In this document: piece by piece, positions 1 through 7,948 of the stretch
How the letters are laid out: each line of letters starts with the position of its first letter
Position numbering within the stretch: position 1 is the first letter of the stretch
DNA from: Mycolicibacterium helvum
GTDB lineage: Bacteria > Actinomycetota > Actinomycetes > Mycobacteriales > Mycobacteriaceae
Direction: 5' to 3'
Assembly (NCBI RefSeq): GCF_010731895.1
Contig: NZ_AP022596.1
Span: 2,418,001-2,482,000, forward strand
Length of the DNA: 64,000 nucleotides
Made by a program: the position numbers and the translations under genes
The notes under the pieces: model-generated
What the model was told of the DNA's origin: nothing
Seen by the model: only the letters and a program-made list of their open reading frames with translations
Databases searched by the model: none

Positions 1-1
1 C

Positions 2-52
2 TCGGATGCCACGGTGCAGCTGGCGCTGGAGTACTACGGCCAGCGGAGCTGA
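2..52 (+). CDS. 3' end of an upstream gene (partial)
   Basis: An open frame enters from the left edge and ends at TGA 50-52. The visible residues read SDATVQLALEYYGQRS. The piece is too short to identify. It lies upstream of rpsF on the same strand with about 110 bp between them, so it may be the gene preceding the ribosomal-protein operon. Confidence 0.5.
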   Translation, partial: SDATVQLALEYYGQRS

Positions 53-113
53 TTTCGCTGATCAGCGTGGGCTCCGGTAGCCTGTGCAGGTTGCCGACGC
101 AGGCGACTCTCCT

Positions 114-132
114 GCCACGGATCGACCGTGGC
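114..132 (+). promoter_or_regulatory. Leader hairpin upstream of rpsF
   Basis: A perfect 7-bp inverted repeat, GCCACGG / CCGTGGC, encloses the 5-nt loop ATCGA. It lies 13 nt before the AGGAGG ribosome-binding site of rpsF. In many bacteria the rpsF leader carries an RNA element bound by the S6:S18 complex that contains a conserved CCG. This hairpin is in the right place, but the match to that family is inferred and not tested. Confidence 0.35.
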
Positions 133-163
133 CGTTACGACCATAGGAGGTGATGAGGTTCCC

Positions 164-454
164 ATGCGTCCATACGAAATCATGGTCATCCTTGACCCCA
201 CTCTCGACGAGCGCACCGTAGCTCCGTCTCTGGATACGTTCTTGAACGTCGTCCGCACTGACGGCGGTTCGGTGGACAAGGTCGACATCTGGGGTCGGCG
301 CCGCCTGGCGTACGAGATCGCCAAGCATGCCGAGGGCATTTACGCCGTCGTCGATGTGAAGGCCGAACCGGCCACCGTGTCCGAGCTCGACCGTCAGCTC
401 AACCTGAACGAGTCGGTGCTGCGGACCAAGGTGATGCGGACCGATAAGCACTAG
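164..454 (+). CDS. rpsF: 30S ribosomal protein S6
   Basis: The product is a 96-residue S6 protein that binds S18 and sits on the platform of the 30S subunit. The start is the ATG at 164 ([12 protein letters not shown]), the N-terminus known for mycobacterial S6. An in-frame GTG at 128 would add 12 unrelated residues and would run through the leader hairpin, so I reject it. AGGAGG lies at 145-150, somewhat far from the ATG, with a nearer weaker GAGG at 155. The protein ends TKVMRTDKH as in M. tuberculosis. It is the first gene of the rpsF-ssb-rpsR-rplI cluster. Confidence 0.97.
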   Translation: MRPYEIMVILDPTLDERTVAPSLDTFLNVVRTDGGSVDKVDIWGRRRLAYEIAKHAEGIYAVVDVKAEPATVSELDRQLNLNESVLRTKVMRTDKH

Positions 455-539
455 TCACGCCAGTGGATAAAGCTCGCCGCGCGTCGGAGCTAGTAACTAG
501 GCTCGCGGTGAATCTATCCGCCTATGCCAGGAGGACCTT

Positions 540-1058
540 GTGGCCGGTGACACGACCATCACCGTCGTCGGAAATCTGACCGCCGACCCCGAACTGCGGT
601 TCACCCCGTCCGGTGCAGCCGTCGCCAATTTCACGGTGGCGTCTACACCGCGGACGTTCGACCGCCAGAGCGGGGAGTGGAAGGACGGCGAAGCGCTGTT
701 CCTGCGCTGCAATATCTGGCGTGAGGCGGCCGAGAACGTGGCCGAAAGCCTCACCCGGGGGTCCCGGGTCATCGTCACCGGCCGACTCAAGCAGCGGTCC
801 TTCGAAACCCGTGAGGGTGAGAAGCGCACTGTCATGGAGGTCGAGGTCGACGAGATCGGCCCGTCGCTGCGCTACGCCACCGCCAAGGTCAACAAGGCCT
901 CGCGCAGTGGTGGCGGGGGCGGCGGCTTCGGCGGCGGCAGTGGCGGCGGCGGGGGTTCCCGTCCGGCGGCGTCCAACGATGCGCCGGCCGACGATCCGTG
1001 GGGCAGCGCCCCGGCGTCGGGCTCGTTCGCCGGTGGCGACGACGAACCGCCTTTCTGA
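540..1058 (+). CDS. ssb: Single-stranded DNA-binding protein
   Basis: A 172-residue SSB that coats single-stranded DNA during replication and repair. The OB-fold spans about residues 1-120 ([20 protein letters not shown]). A glycine-rich flexible linker follows at about 123-140. The acidic tip ends DDEPPF, the usual docking peptide for partner proteins. It starts with GTG 540, with AGGAGG at 529-534 giving ideal spacing. It lies between rpsF and rpsR on the same strand, the normal mycobacterial order. The length is typical for the genus. Confidence 0.97.
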   Translation: MAGDTTITVVGNLTADPELRFTPSGAAVANFTVASTPRTFDRQSGEWKDGEALFLRCNIWREAAENVAESLTRGSRVIVTGRLKQRSFETREGEKRTVMEVEVDEIGPSLRYATAKVNKASRSGGGGGGFGGGSGGGGGSRPAASNDAPADDPWGSAPASGSFAGGDDEPPF

Positions 1059-1113
1059 CACAAAACCTTTGCGCGCCCCGGCGCGCCATCTGAAGAACGA
1101 AAGAGATTGACCC

Positions 1114-1368
1114 ATGGCCAAAACCAATAAGCGGCGTCCGGCACCGGAAAAGCCGGTCAAGACCCGCAAGTGCGTGTTCTGCTCGAAGAAGGGGCAGGAC
1201 ATCGATTACAAGGACACCCAGCTGCTGCGTACCTACATCAGTGAGCGCGGCAAGATCCGCGCTCGCCGGGTGACCGGTAACTGCGTGCAGCACCAGCGCG
1301 ACATCGCGATCGCCGTCAAGAACGCGCGTGAGGTTGCCCTGCTGCCGTTCACGTCGGCGGCTCGGTAG
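1114..1368 (+). CDS. rpsR: 30S ribosomal protein S18, zinc-binding (C+) form
   Basis: The product is an 84-residue S18, partner of S6 in the 30S platform. Cysteines at 20 and 23 (CVFC) and at 57 (NCVQH) mark the C+ type, which is thought to bind zinc. Mycobacteria often carry a second, cysteine-free S18 in a zinc-starvation operon elsewhere. The protein corresponds to RpsR1 of M. tuberculosis. The ribosome-binding site is weak (AAAGAG about 10 nt before the ATG). It lies 55 bp after ssb and 16 bp before rplI, consistent with one transcript. Confidence 0.97.
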   Translation: MAKTNKRRPAPEKPVKTRKCVFCSKKGQDIDYKDTQLLRTYISERGKIRARRVTGNCVQHQRDIAIAVKNAREVALLPFTSAAR

Positions 1369-1384
1369 AGAACGGAATATCGAC

Positions 1385-1843
1385 ATGAAGCTGATCCTGA
1401 CCGCTGAGGTCGAACACCTCGGCGTTGCCGGTGACACCGTTGAGGTGAAGGACGGGTACGGACGCAACTATCTGCTGCCGCGCGGCTTGGCCATCACGGC
1501 CTCGCGTGGTGCGCAGAAGCAGGCCGACGAAATCCGTCGGGCCCGCGAGACCAAGACCGTGCGCGATCGTGAGCACGCCGATGAGATCAAGGCCGCTATC
1601 ACGGCCCTGGGCTCGGTCCAGCTGCCGGTGAAGACCGCTGCGGATTCGGGCAAGTTGTTCGGTTCGGTGACCGCCAACGACATCGTCGCGGCGATCAAGA
1701 AGGCCGGCGGCCCGAACTTGGACAAGCGCACCGTGCAGTTGCCCAAGGCTCACATCAAGGCCACCGGCGCCCACACCGTCGGCGTGCATCTGCACCCCGA
1801 GGTGAACGTCGACCTGACCGTCGACGTCGTCGCACAAAGTTAG
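1385..1843 (+). CDS. rplI: 50S ribosomal protein L9
   Basis: The product is a 152-residue L9. The N-terminal rRNA-binding domain reads [13 protein letters not shown] and continues with [15 protein letters not shown] long central helix (about 50-80) connects to the C-terminal domain. The start at ATG 1385 matches the family N-terminus; longer in-frame extensions overlap rpsR and are rejected. It is the last gene of the ribosomal-protein run, followed by a hairpin and then the long dnaB leader. Confidence 0.97.
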   Translation: MKLILTAEVEHLGVAGDTVEVKDGYGRNYLLPRGLAITASRGAQKQADEIRRARETKTVRDREHADEIKAAITALGSVQLPVKTAADSGKLFGSVTANDIVAAIKKAGGPNLDKRTVQLPKAHIKATGAHTVGVHLHPEVNVDLTVDVVAQS

Positions 1844-1854
1844 CCATCCGCGTC

Positions 1855-1897
1855 AATTCCCCGAGTGGCGGCCGTTCGCGGTTGCTCTCGGGGAATT
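1855..1897 (+). terminator. Hairpin behind rplI
   Basis: An 11-bp perfect inverted repeat, AATTCCCCGAG at 1855-1865 and CTCGGGGAATT at 1887-1897, begins 12 nt after the rplI stop. There is no U-tract, as is common for mycobacterial terminators. It probably ends the ribosomal-protein transcript. Confidence 0.55.
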
Positions 1898-2027
1898 GCT
1901 GCATTCTGGCGAACACATTCTGGCGGGACCGGCGCAGCTAATCTAACCAGCCGTTAACCTTGCGCATAACCTCCGGCAACACAACACGCCCGAGATTGCA
2001 ACCGGGGCCGACACGCCGGTGAACTTG

Positions 2028-2145
2028 CCATCCACAACACACACCAGGGACTACTCTGCCCTCAACTGGGCAAATGGCACAAAATTAGTCCGTGATCCAC
2101 AGGTTCTCCCCAACACCTCAACACCACTTTCCCCAGCTATCCACA
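2028..2145 (+). promoter_or_regulatory. Cluster of DnaA-box-like sequences upstream of dnaB
   Basis: Three 9-mers close to the DnaA box TTATCCACA lie in the AT-richer stretch before dnaB: CCATCCACA (2028-2036), TGATCCACA (2093-2101) and CTATCCACA (2137-2145). Each keeps the ATCCACA core. The leader between rplI and dnaB is nearly 500 bp and no other gene is seen in it. DnaA control of dnaB is plausible but inferred. Confidence 0.4.
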
Positions 2146-2326
2146 AACCACTAACAGGTTGATGAACAGGTCCGGTTTGCGAGGGCTCCAGCAACGTCTA
2201 GCGTGAGCCGTCGGCGGAACCGGTCAGCACCGTCGCGACGAGAACTTGTCGGGGGCGTCGGGTAAACCTCCGAATGATGCATCGAATGGCATTCGACAGG
2301 CTTTAGGTGGAGGTGGGGATAACCCG

Positions 2327-3706
2327 ATGGCGGTCGTTGACGATCTCGGTCAGCCCGGAATGGGCAGTCCTCCTCCGTCCGAGGACTTCGGTCGCCAGCC
2401 TCCCCAGGATCTTGCTGCTGAGCAGTCGGTGTTGGGCGGCATGCTGTTGTCCAAGGACGCCATCGCTGACGTGCTGGAGCGGCTGCGTCCGGGCGACTTC
2501 TACCGCCCCGCCCATCAGAACGTCTACGACGCGATCCTGGACCTCTACGGCCGCGGTGAGCCCGCGGACGCGGTCACTGTGGCGGCCGAGCTGGACCGCC
2601 GCGGACTGCTGCGCCGTGTGGGCGGTGCCCCATACGTGCACACCCTGATTTCGACGGTGCCGACGGCGGCCAACGCCGGCTACTACGCGGGCATCGTGGC
2701 CGAGAAGGCGTTGTTGCGGCGGCTGGTGGAGGCCGGCACCCGGGTGGTGCAGTACGGCTATGCCGGTGCCGAGGGTGCCGACGTCAACGAGATCGTGGAC
2801 CGCGCGCAGGCCGAGATCTACGACGTCACCGAGCGGCGGACCGCGGAGGACTTCCTTCCGCTGGAGGATCTGCTGCAGCCGACGATGGACGAGATCGACG
2901 CCATCGCGTCCAACGGCGGTATGTCCAAGGGCGTGCCGACGGGCTTCACCGAACTCGACGAGCTCACCAACGGACTGCATCCGGGTCAGATGATCGTGGT
3001 GGCGGCCAGGCCCGGTATGGGCAAATCGACCCTGGGACTGGATTTTTTGCGGTCCTGCTCGATCAAGCACAGGTTTCCGAGCATCGTGTTCTCGCTGGAA
3101 ATGAGCAAGTCCGAGATTGTGATGCGACTGCTCTCGGCCGAAGCGAAGATCAAGCTCGCCGATATGCGGTCGGGCCGGATGACCGATGACGACTGGACGC
3201 GGCTGGCGCGCCGGATGAGTGAAATCAGTGAAGCGCCTTTGTATATCGATGATTCGCCGAACCTCACGATGATGGAGATCCGGGCGAAGGCTCGCCGGCT
3301 GCATCAGAAGGCCGGATTGCGACTCATCGTGCTCGACTACCTGCAGCTGATGACGTCCGGTAAGAAGGTCGAGTCCCGTCAGCAAGAGGTGTCCGAGTTC
3401 TCTAGGCAGATCAAGCTTTTGGCCAAGGAACTGGAGGTTCCGGTGGTCGCGATGAGCCAGCTGAACCGCGGTCCCGAGCAGCGCACCGACAAGAAGCCGA
3501 TGCTGGCCGACCTTCGCGAATCGGGCTCCATCGAGCAGGATGCCGACATGGTGATCCTGCTGCATCGCCCCGACGCCTTCGAAACGGATGATCCGCGCGG
3601 CGGCGAAGCCGATCTGATTGTCGCGAAGCACCGTGCGGGACCGACCCGTACGGTGACCGTGGCGCACCAGCTGCATTTGTCGCGGTTCACCAACATGGCG
3701 CGATAA
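2327..3706 (+). CDS. dnaB: Replicative DNA helicase DnaB
   Basis: A 459-residue hexameric 5'-3' helicase that unwinds DNA at the replication fork. The N-terminal DnaB domain runs about 25-125 and the RecA-like core from about 195 to the end. Walker A is ARPGMGKST (about 227-235) and Walker B is LIVLDYLQL. The start at ATG 2327 (MAVVDDLGQPG) matches the M. tuberculosis protein and has GGAGG at 2309-2313; the 27-residue upstream extension is rejected. No intein is present, unlike M. tuberculosis DnaB, so the helicase is encoded in one uninterrupted frame. The accessory element begins about 70 bp after the stop. Confidence 0.97.
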   Translation: MAVVDDLGQPGMGSPPPSEDFGRQPPQDLAAEQSVLGGMLLSKDAIADVLERLRPGDFYRPAHQNVYDAILDLYGRGEPADAVTVAAELDRRGLLRRVGGAPYVHTLISTVPTAANAGYYAGIVAEKALLRRLVEAGTRVVQYGYAGAEGADVNEIVDRAQAEIYDVTERRTAEDFLPLEDLLQPTMDEIDAIASNGGMSKGVPTGFTELDELTNGLHPGQMIVVAARPGMGKSTLGLDFLRSCSIKHRFPSIVFSLEMSKSEIVMRLLSAEAKIKLADMRSGRMTDDDWTRLARRMSEISEAPLYIDDSPNLTMMEIRAKARRLHQKAGLRLIVLDYLQLMTSGKKVESRQQEVSEFSRQIKLLAKELEVPVVAMSQLNRGPEQRTDKKPMLADLRESGSIEQDADMVILLHRPDAFETDDPRGGEADLIVAKHRAGPTRTVTVAHQLHLSRFTNMAR

Positions 3707-3716
3707 GGGACCTCGG

Positions 3717-3750
3717 TTGTAGCTTCTCGAATCCGACTGCACTTTCTCAC
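3717..3750 (+). repeat. Degenerate extra copy of the element end
   Basis: Eleven bases after the dnaB stop the sequence TTGTAGCTTCTCGAA resembles the inverted-repeat core TTGTGGCTTCTCAAG that starts 60 bp further on. It is followed by a TTTCTCAC, like the second repeat unit. It may be a worn remnant of an earlier insertion at the same place. Confidence 0.4.
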
Positions 3751-3776
3751 GCTCCGCTGCATCAGCACCGGACTTG

Positions 3777-3854
3777 TTGTGGCTTCTCAAGTTTGATGTC
3801 CAATTCTCAACTCAAATGTCCACTCGATGTCCAATTGGACATTTCGGTGAGAAC
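3777..3854 (+). repeat. Left end of element 1 (inverted repeat with subterminal units)
   Basis: The terminal copy at 3777-3802 has the core TGTGGCTTCTCAAG and ends TGATGTCCA. A second unit, TTCTCA...AATGTCCA, lies at 3804-3822, exactly 20 bp inward. A third unit in the opposite orientation, TGGACA...TGAGAA, lies at 3836-3854. The same two-unit, 20-bp arrangement recurs at 17380-17418. Confidence 0.65.
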
Positions 3855-4100
3855 GCCCAGTCTGTGGAGTCACGATTGTGGGTGGGGGAAGGTCCGTCGG
3901 CGCCGGAGCGCAGGCCGCTGGCCTGCCCGCCGAAGGCAGTGCTTCCCCATGCGTGCACTTTCTGCGGTGGTTGTGGCTGGACGGCCTGCGAGTTTGCCGC
4001 GCATTCCGTCGCCGCTGATCGGGCGGGAAGGGCACACGATCTCTGCGCTCCCCCCGGCCGCCCCGGTGTTTCAGTTCCGCCACCACAGACAGCGCACATT
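3855..4100. other. Non-coding interval inside the left end of element 1
   Basis: About 245 bp between the left-end repeats and the first cassette-type site. Frames are open on both strands, but none has a convincing start, ribosome-binding site or recognisable product. This is where an integron would carry its integrase and attI, but nothing of that size fits here. Confidence 0.5.
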
Positions 4101-4205
4101 AGAGACACGCGATGTGAGACAAGAAATGAGACGCGTTGACCAGCGGTTACAGGATCGGGCAGTGGCCGATTAGAGGGTGTCTCTTCTCTCTAGTAATGAG
4201 ACAGG
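4101..4205 (+). repeat. Composite first copy of the 41-bp site
   Basis: A left half (GAGACAAGAAATGAGAC from 4116) is separated by an insertion from a right half (TTCTCTCTAG then TGAGAC, about 4184-4202). An 8-bp perfect inverted repeat, AGAGACAC at 4101-4108 and GTGTCTCT at 4177-4184, lets the whole region fold. It is the leftmost and most divergent copy, lying 82 bp before the first module gene. Confidence 0.5.
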
Positions 4206-4286
4206 TCGGCGCCACATGGCCTGGCCCCTGTGAATGGCGCTGACCGATAACAGATGCCAGCGAGTTGCGATTGGTAGATTGCCGTC

Positions 4287-4757
4287 GTGGTCAGCCGTGC
4301 TCTGTTGTTCCTGGACGTGGACGGCACGCTATTGCCCAACTATGGAGAAAAGCTCGATGCGACACTGGTCGATTGGCAGGAATGGCAGACTCACCGCAAC
4401 CCACGGCTGCCGCGGATCGATCGCTCGCTTGGTCAACGTCTGCAGGGTCTTGCCTGCGATTTGGTTTGGGCCACGGCCTGGATGCACGATCTGCCCGAAG
4501 CGCCGCTGGTGGATCCGATTGGCACCGTGGGCTGGAAGACGGCGGCGCTGGTCGCAGCTGCTGAGGGACGTCGCTTTGTTTGGCTTGACGACGAGATTTC
4601 TGACATCGATCGCGCATGGGTGAGCACACATCACGAAGGGGTAGCTTTGCTCCATTGCGTCGATTCGAGGTCGGGGTTGACCGAAGCCGATCTCACTACA
4701 GTTGGCGAGTGGCTCGATTTCTCGGAAAGCGAGACCGGGCAGGTGTCAGAGAGTTAA
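4287..4757 (+). CDS. HAD-superfamily phosphatase-like protein
   Basis: A 156-residue single-domain HAD protein without a cap insertion. Motif I is FLDVDGTLLP with the predicted nucleophile D10 and acid/base D12. Motif II is T63 (WATAW), motif III is K84 (GWKTAAL) and motif IV is D101/D102 (WLDDE). All catalytic residues are present, so phosphatase activity is likely; the substrate cannot be read from sequence. It starts with GTG 4287 and has no strong ribosome-binding site. It is the first module of the array, lying between the composite site and the site at 5001. The 243 bp after its stop hold no recognisable gene. Confidence 0.8.
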   Translation: MVSRALLFLDVDGTLLPNYGEKLDATLVDWQEWQTHRNPRLPRIDRSLGQRLQGLACDLVWATAWMHDLPEAPLVDPIGTVGWKTAALVAAAEGRRFVWLDDEISDIDRAWVSTHHEGVALLHCVDSRSGLTEADLTTVGEWLDFSESETGQVSES

Positions 4758-5000
4758 GCGGAAAGTGTGTCGCTGGCCGAATTCGATGAACCCCAACCGC
4801 TGTCATCCACAATGGCCTTGAGGATAAAGATCAATCGGCGCAGGAGTTTTGATCGGGCTTCCCGTTGACCGATTCGAGGGCACGCGCGGGTGAACGTCGA
4901 ATCCGGTTCGCCAAGCGCGGGATCGTGGCTCCGACTAAATCGACGGGAGTAACGAGGTATCGCCTACCCTCGACGAGGTTCTGTGAGGCGGCCCTGGTCT

Positions 5001-5043
5001 GAGACAGGAAGTGATCAGTCCCGTTTCTCTAGACCTCCGATGT
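5001..5043 (+). repeat. 41-bp cassette-type site, copy 2
   Basis: Starts GAGACAGGAAGTGATCAG and continues through TTTCTCTAGA to CCTCCGATGT. The right-hand GAGAC is replaced by CCGAT, as in the copy at 15260, with which it shares 22 identical bases at the right end. The stop codon of the minus-strand GrpB-GNAT gene lies just beyond it. Confidence 0.65.
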
Positions 5044-5045
5044 GA

Positions 5046-6059
5046 TTAAGAGTCAAGGGCTCGACGGCTTGCAAGGTAGGGATATGCCTCCAAGCGCACG
5101 CGGAAGCGTTCGACCCCCGGATATTTCTCGCCAAGGGAAGTGACGACGTAGCCGTTTGCTGCGTAAAAGCTGACGGCGTCTTCATCGGTTTCACCCACGA
5201 TCGGCAACGCAGATGGTCGGTCTCGATCTACTGCGGCGAGCAGCTGGCTGCCGACTCCGGTCCGCCGAACATGCGGGGTGATGGCGATGTGCAGCAGGGT
5301 TACCTCAGAAGTGCCCACTCTGTATCCGACGACGCCGACCGTTTCGTGGTCGATCACAGCACTCAGGAGCTTCGCCGTTGGGTCGTCGAAATATAGCTGG
5401 AGCGCGTCTCGGACGCGCTGCTGACCACCGCCTGCGGCCAGCGCAATCAAGCTGACGACGGCCTCACCCGCAACGGGGGGATGCTCAGCGACAAATGTAA
5501 TCTGGCGGTCGTCACCAGACAGATCCATTGCGGCAGTCCGCTGCCGAGCCTGCTGCAGGATCTCCTGTATGAGACCTCGTTTGCCCTCGGTGTATCTCTT
5601 CCGATTGGCGGCCAGGTGAACAGCTAACTCGTACTTGACATTTCCGTACCGCTTGGCGTCTTCTGGATGGCCCCGTAGGTGATCGCGAAAATCGATGTGA
5701 TCACGGTGGGCGATGGAGTCCGAAACGACGAGATACAGGTGGTGGTAGGGCCAATCCGGCGGATTCTCAAACGCTTGGCGGCCTGCGATGCCGAGATCGC
5801 CCTGGTGTCGGTAGCGTGCCCGGCAGAGGGCCGCCGTTGCTCGTGAGACCCATGCTGCCGTGGGAACCACAACGTCGACGTCGATCACTGGTTTCGCGCA
5901 AAGCCCGGGGACTGCAGTACTGCCAACATGTTCGACGCGGTGCTCAACGTTGCATAGTGCCGATGTGAGGCGATCCCGCAGTGCGGCGAACTGGAGCGGC
6001 CACGAAGTGTCATATGGGACTACCGAATCAGCCACCATGCCAGATCCTCGCACCGTCAT
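5046..6059 (-). CDS. GrpB (UPF0157)-GNAT fusion protein
   Basis: A 337-residue two-domain protein. Residues about 10-175 match the GrpB/UPF0157 nucleotidyltransferase-like family, with HVGSTAVPGL, the acidic pair in KPVIDVDV, and RDHLRGHP. Residues about 185-325 form a GNAT acetyltransferase with the acetyl-CoA loop VRRTGVGSQLL and a typical FYAANGYV near the end. The two families are usually separate, so the fusion suggests a shared small-molecule substrate, perhaps detoxification; this is inference. It ends 3 bp from the copy-2 site and is followed upstream by the P-loop kinase in the same direction. No frameshift is visible. Confidence 0.82.
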   Translation of the reverse strand: MTVRGSGMVADSVVPYDTSWPLQFAALRDRLTSALCNVEHRVEHVGSTAVPGLCAKPVIDVDVVVPTAAWVSRATAALCRARYRHQGDLGIAGRQAFENPPDWPYHHLYLVVSDSIAHRDHIDFRDHLRGHPEDAKRYGNVKYELAVHLAANRKRYTEGKRGLIQEILQQARQRTAAMDLSGDDRQITFVAEHPPVAGEAVVSLIALAAGGGQQRVRDALQLYFDDPTAKLLSAVIDHETVGVVGYRVGTSEVTLLHIAITPHVRRTGVGSQLLAAVDRDRPSALPIVGETDEDAVSFYAANGYVVTSLGEKYPGVERFRVRLEAYPYLASRRALDS

Positions 6060-6107
6060 CTCGCCCTGGGGTTGCTGCGTCCTCAGGGAAATTCTCCAGC
6101 ATAAGTC

Positions 6108-6635
6108 TCACGACGCTTCTCTAAGCCAGCTTGTTAGGGCGATGACGTCTGCGGCGATATCGCAGACCACACGATCATCGGTGGGGACCCGGTGTACCCA
6201 CTCTGCGGTGCTGTCGGCCAGCAGGCCAGCCTTTTCCCCGCTGGACTCAAGGTGTTGGTCGAGAGTCGAGCCAATTTCGCGCCGGCTAAGGCGTCGTCGC
6301 GCAGTGATGTCCGTGCATGTCAGCAGAATGGCGATGACCTTTGGGTCATCACCCATCGCGTCAGTCAACTGTGCGATCACGTCGGGAAGTACGCTCACCG
6401 TGCTGGTGTAGATCATGCGTCGGTAACCCAGCGCGCGATAGTTGCCCCACATCGCGGCGAGGTTGCGTTCAGCGAGCTCATGCTCCCATGGCGCCGGGTA
6501 GGCCATGTCGAGATAGTCACCATCGATCAGGCAGTGCGAGATACCAGCAGCACTGAGGCTGGCATGGACCTCGAAGGCAACACTGGTCTTGCCTACGCCG
6601 GATCGCCCCCCGATGAACACCGCCTCACTGGTCAC
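6108..6635 (-). CDS. P-loop kinase/ATPase
   Basis: The product is a small P-loop protein, 175 residues from the preferred GTG start at 6635 (VTSEAVFIGGRSGVGKTS). A longer form from ATG 6713 would add 26 residues rich in Ser/His/Cys that look non-native. Walker A is GGRSGVGKTS near the N-terminus. DGDYLD is a likely phosphoacceptor-binding acidic motif, and an Arg-rich lid follows (RRRLSRREIG). It resembles small-molecule kinases such as adenylylsulfate or resistance kinases, but the substrate is unknown. The stop codon overlaps a GTGAGAC motif, like cassette-type sites elsewhere in the array. The IS110-family element abuts its upstream side. Confidence 0.75.
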   Translation of the reverse strand: MTSEAVFIGGRSGVGKTSVAFEVHASLSAAGISHCLIDGDYLDMAYPAPWEHELAERNLAAMWGNYRALGYRRMIYTSTVSVLPDVIAQLTDAMGDDPKVIAILLTCTDITARRRLSRREIGSTLDQHLESSGEKAGLLADSTAEWVHRVPTDDRVVCDIAADVIALTSWLREAS

Positions 6636-6715
6636 CCTAGAAGTGTGGCTGCACAGAGGTGTTACGCGCGAGTCCTTTTCGCAGGCAGTCGGCGACCGAT
6701 GTGGGAGATCCATAT

Positions 6716-7948
6716 CTAGGCCACGGCCGCGCCCGGACGCGAGAATGCCCTGTCCTCGTTGAACAGCACTTGCTGTTGCAGGCAGTAGTGGAGTTGACCG
6801 ATGAGCTTGTTCAATAGGTGTCGGCTGGCCGCCGAGTGTCGGTCGCCGTGTTCTCTTCGTCGTCGGTAGTGCTCACCGGCAGGTCGGCAGTGAGTGGCAG
6901 CACCGAAGGCCCAGATCCACCCGGCCGCGGCGAGCCGGTCGTTCTTAATGCGCCGGTGGGTGATGGAGATGGACTTTCCGGAGGCTCTAGTGATGGGCGC
7001 GGATCCGGCGTAGGCCTTCAACGCACGGGCATCGACGAATCGGCTTCGGTCATCACCGATCTCGGCGAGCACGCGGGCACCGGTCGAGTCACCCAGCCCG
7101 GGAAAGCTGGTGATGATCGCGTAGTCCGAGTGGGTTTGAAACAGCTCGGCACAGGCCTGGCCCAGGTCGTCGACGCTGACGCATGCGGTGTCCAGCGCCG
7201 CGAGCAGCGCCGAGGTTTGCTTGCCCATCGTGGCCTCCACTTGAGCGAGGTGGCGCATCTGAGGCTCGCGCAGGGCTGTCTTGATCTCGGCGGCCGCGCC
7301 ATCGATGCCGCGACTGCGCCCGGCCCGGCGCAGCGCAGCGGTGATCCGGTTCGTCGAGAGCTTGGCGGCCGCACCGGGGGTGGGGGCAATGGCCAAGACG
7401 GCCCTGGCCTCGGAGCTGGCGATCCCGAGCGGGAATCGTCTGGTGAACGTGGCCAGAAAGGTCGGGAAGAACTCGCGCAGCATCGAACGTAACTCGTTGT
7501 GCGCCTTGATGCGTCGCCAGGTCGCATCCTGATGAGCGCGAGCCAGCACTGCGATCGCTTGGCACAACTCAGTATCGGCGGGCAAGCGCCGGTGCAGGTG
7601 AGCATCTACCCGGAGAATGTTGGCCAGGGTCATGGCGTCGGCGTGATCGGACTTCGCCCGTGCCACCGAGTGCCGTTCCCGGTAGCGGGCGACCGCGAGC
7701 GGGTTGATCGAATAGATGGCCCGTCCGGTTGCCCGCAGCGAGGCCACCAACAGACCGCGCGGCGTCTCGATGGCCACCGGGATCGGATCCGCGGCGCAAT
7801 CGCCGACCCCGGCGAACAGCTCGACCAACTGGGCCAGACCGGTGGGGTCATCGGCGATGCGCTTCTTGGCGACCAGCTGGCCGTTCTCGTCGACGATGGC
7901 GACGTCGTGGTGGGCTTCGGCCCAGTCGATGCCGCAGAAGAGTTTCAT
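6716..7948 (-). CDS. IS110-family transposase
   Basis: A 410-residue DEDD recombinase. The N-terminal RuvC-like domain has the tetrad D8 (GIDWA), E61 (AIETPRG), D101 and D104 (KSDHADA). The C-terminal Transposase_20 domain contains FPGLGDSTGARVLAEIGD and AYAGSAPITRASGKS, which carries the candidate catalytic serine. The length is normal and the frame is intact, so it may be active. The ATG at 7948 has AGGAGG upstream (GGAGGAACGACACC before ATG). Its TAG stop is formed at the CTAG junction with flanking DNA. Confidence 0.92.
   Translation of the reverse strand: MKLFCGIDWAEAHHDVAIVDENGQLVAKKRIADDPTGLAQLVELFAGVGDCAADPIPVAIETPRGLLVASLRATGRAIYSINPLAVARYRERHSVARAKSDHADAMTLANILRVDAHLHRRLPADTELCQAIAVLARAHQDATWRRIKAHNELRSMLREFFPTFLATFTRRFPLGIASSEARAVLAIAPTPGAAAKLSTNRITAALRRAGRSRGIDGAAAEIKTALREPQMRHLAQVEATMGKQTSALLAALDTACVSVDDLGQACAELFQTHSDYAIITSFPGLGDSTGARVLAEIGDDRSRFVDARALKAYAGSAPITRASGKSISITHRRIKNDRLAAAGWIWAFGAATHCRPAGEHYRRRREHGDRHSAASRHLLNKLIGQLHYCLQQQVLFNEDRAFSRPGAAVA

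Noticed and set aside
128..163. Upstream GTG start for rpsF
   Set aside because: It adds 12 residues absent from the family and would start inside the leader hairpin.
522..1202. Long minus-strand frame over ssb and rpsR
   Set aside because: Antisense shadow of two certain genes, Arg/Ala-rich, with no recognisable domain.
2327..3706. Intein in DnaB
   Set aside because: Looked for because M. tuberculosis DnaB has one; the helicase frame is continuous with no intein blocks.
2303..3790. 495-codon minus-strand frame over dnaB
   Set aside because: Antisense to the helicase gene, with composition of a GC-rich shadow and no motif.
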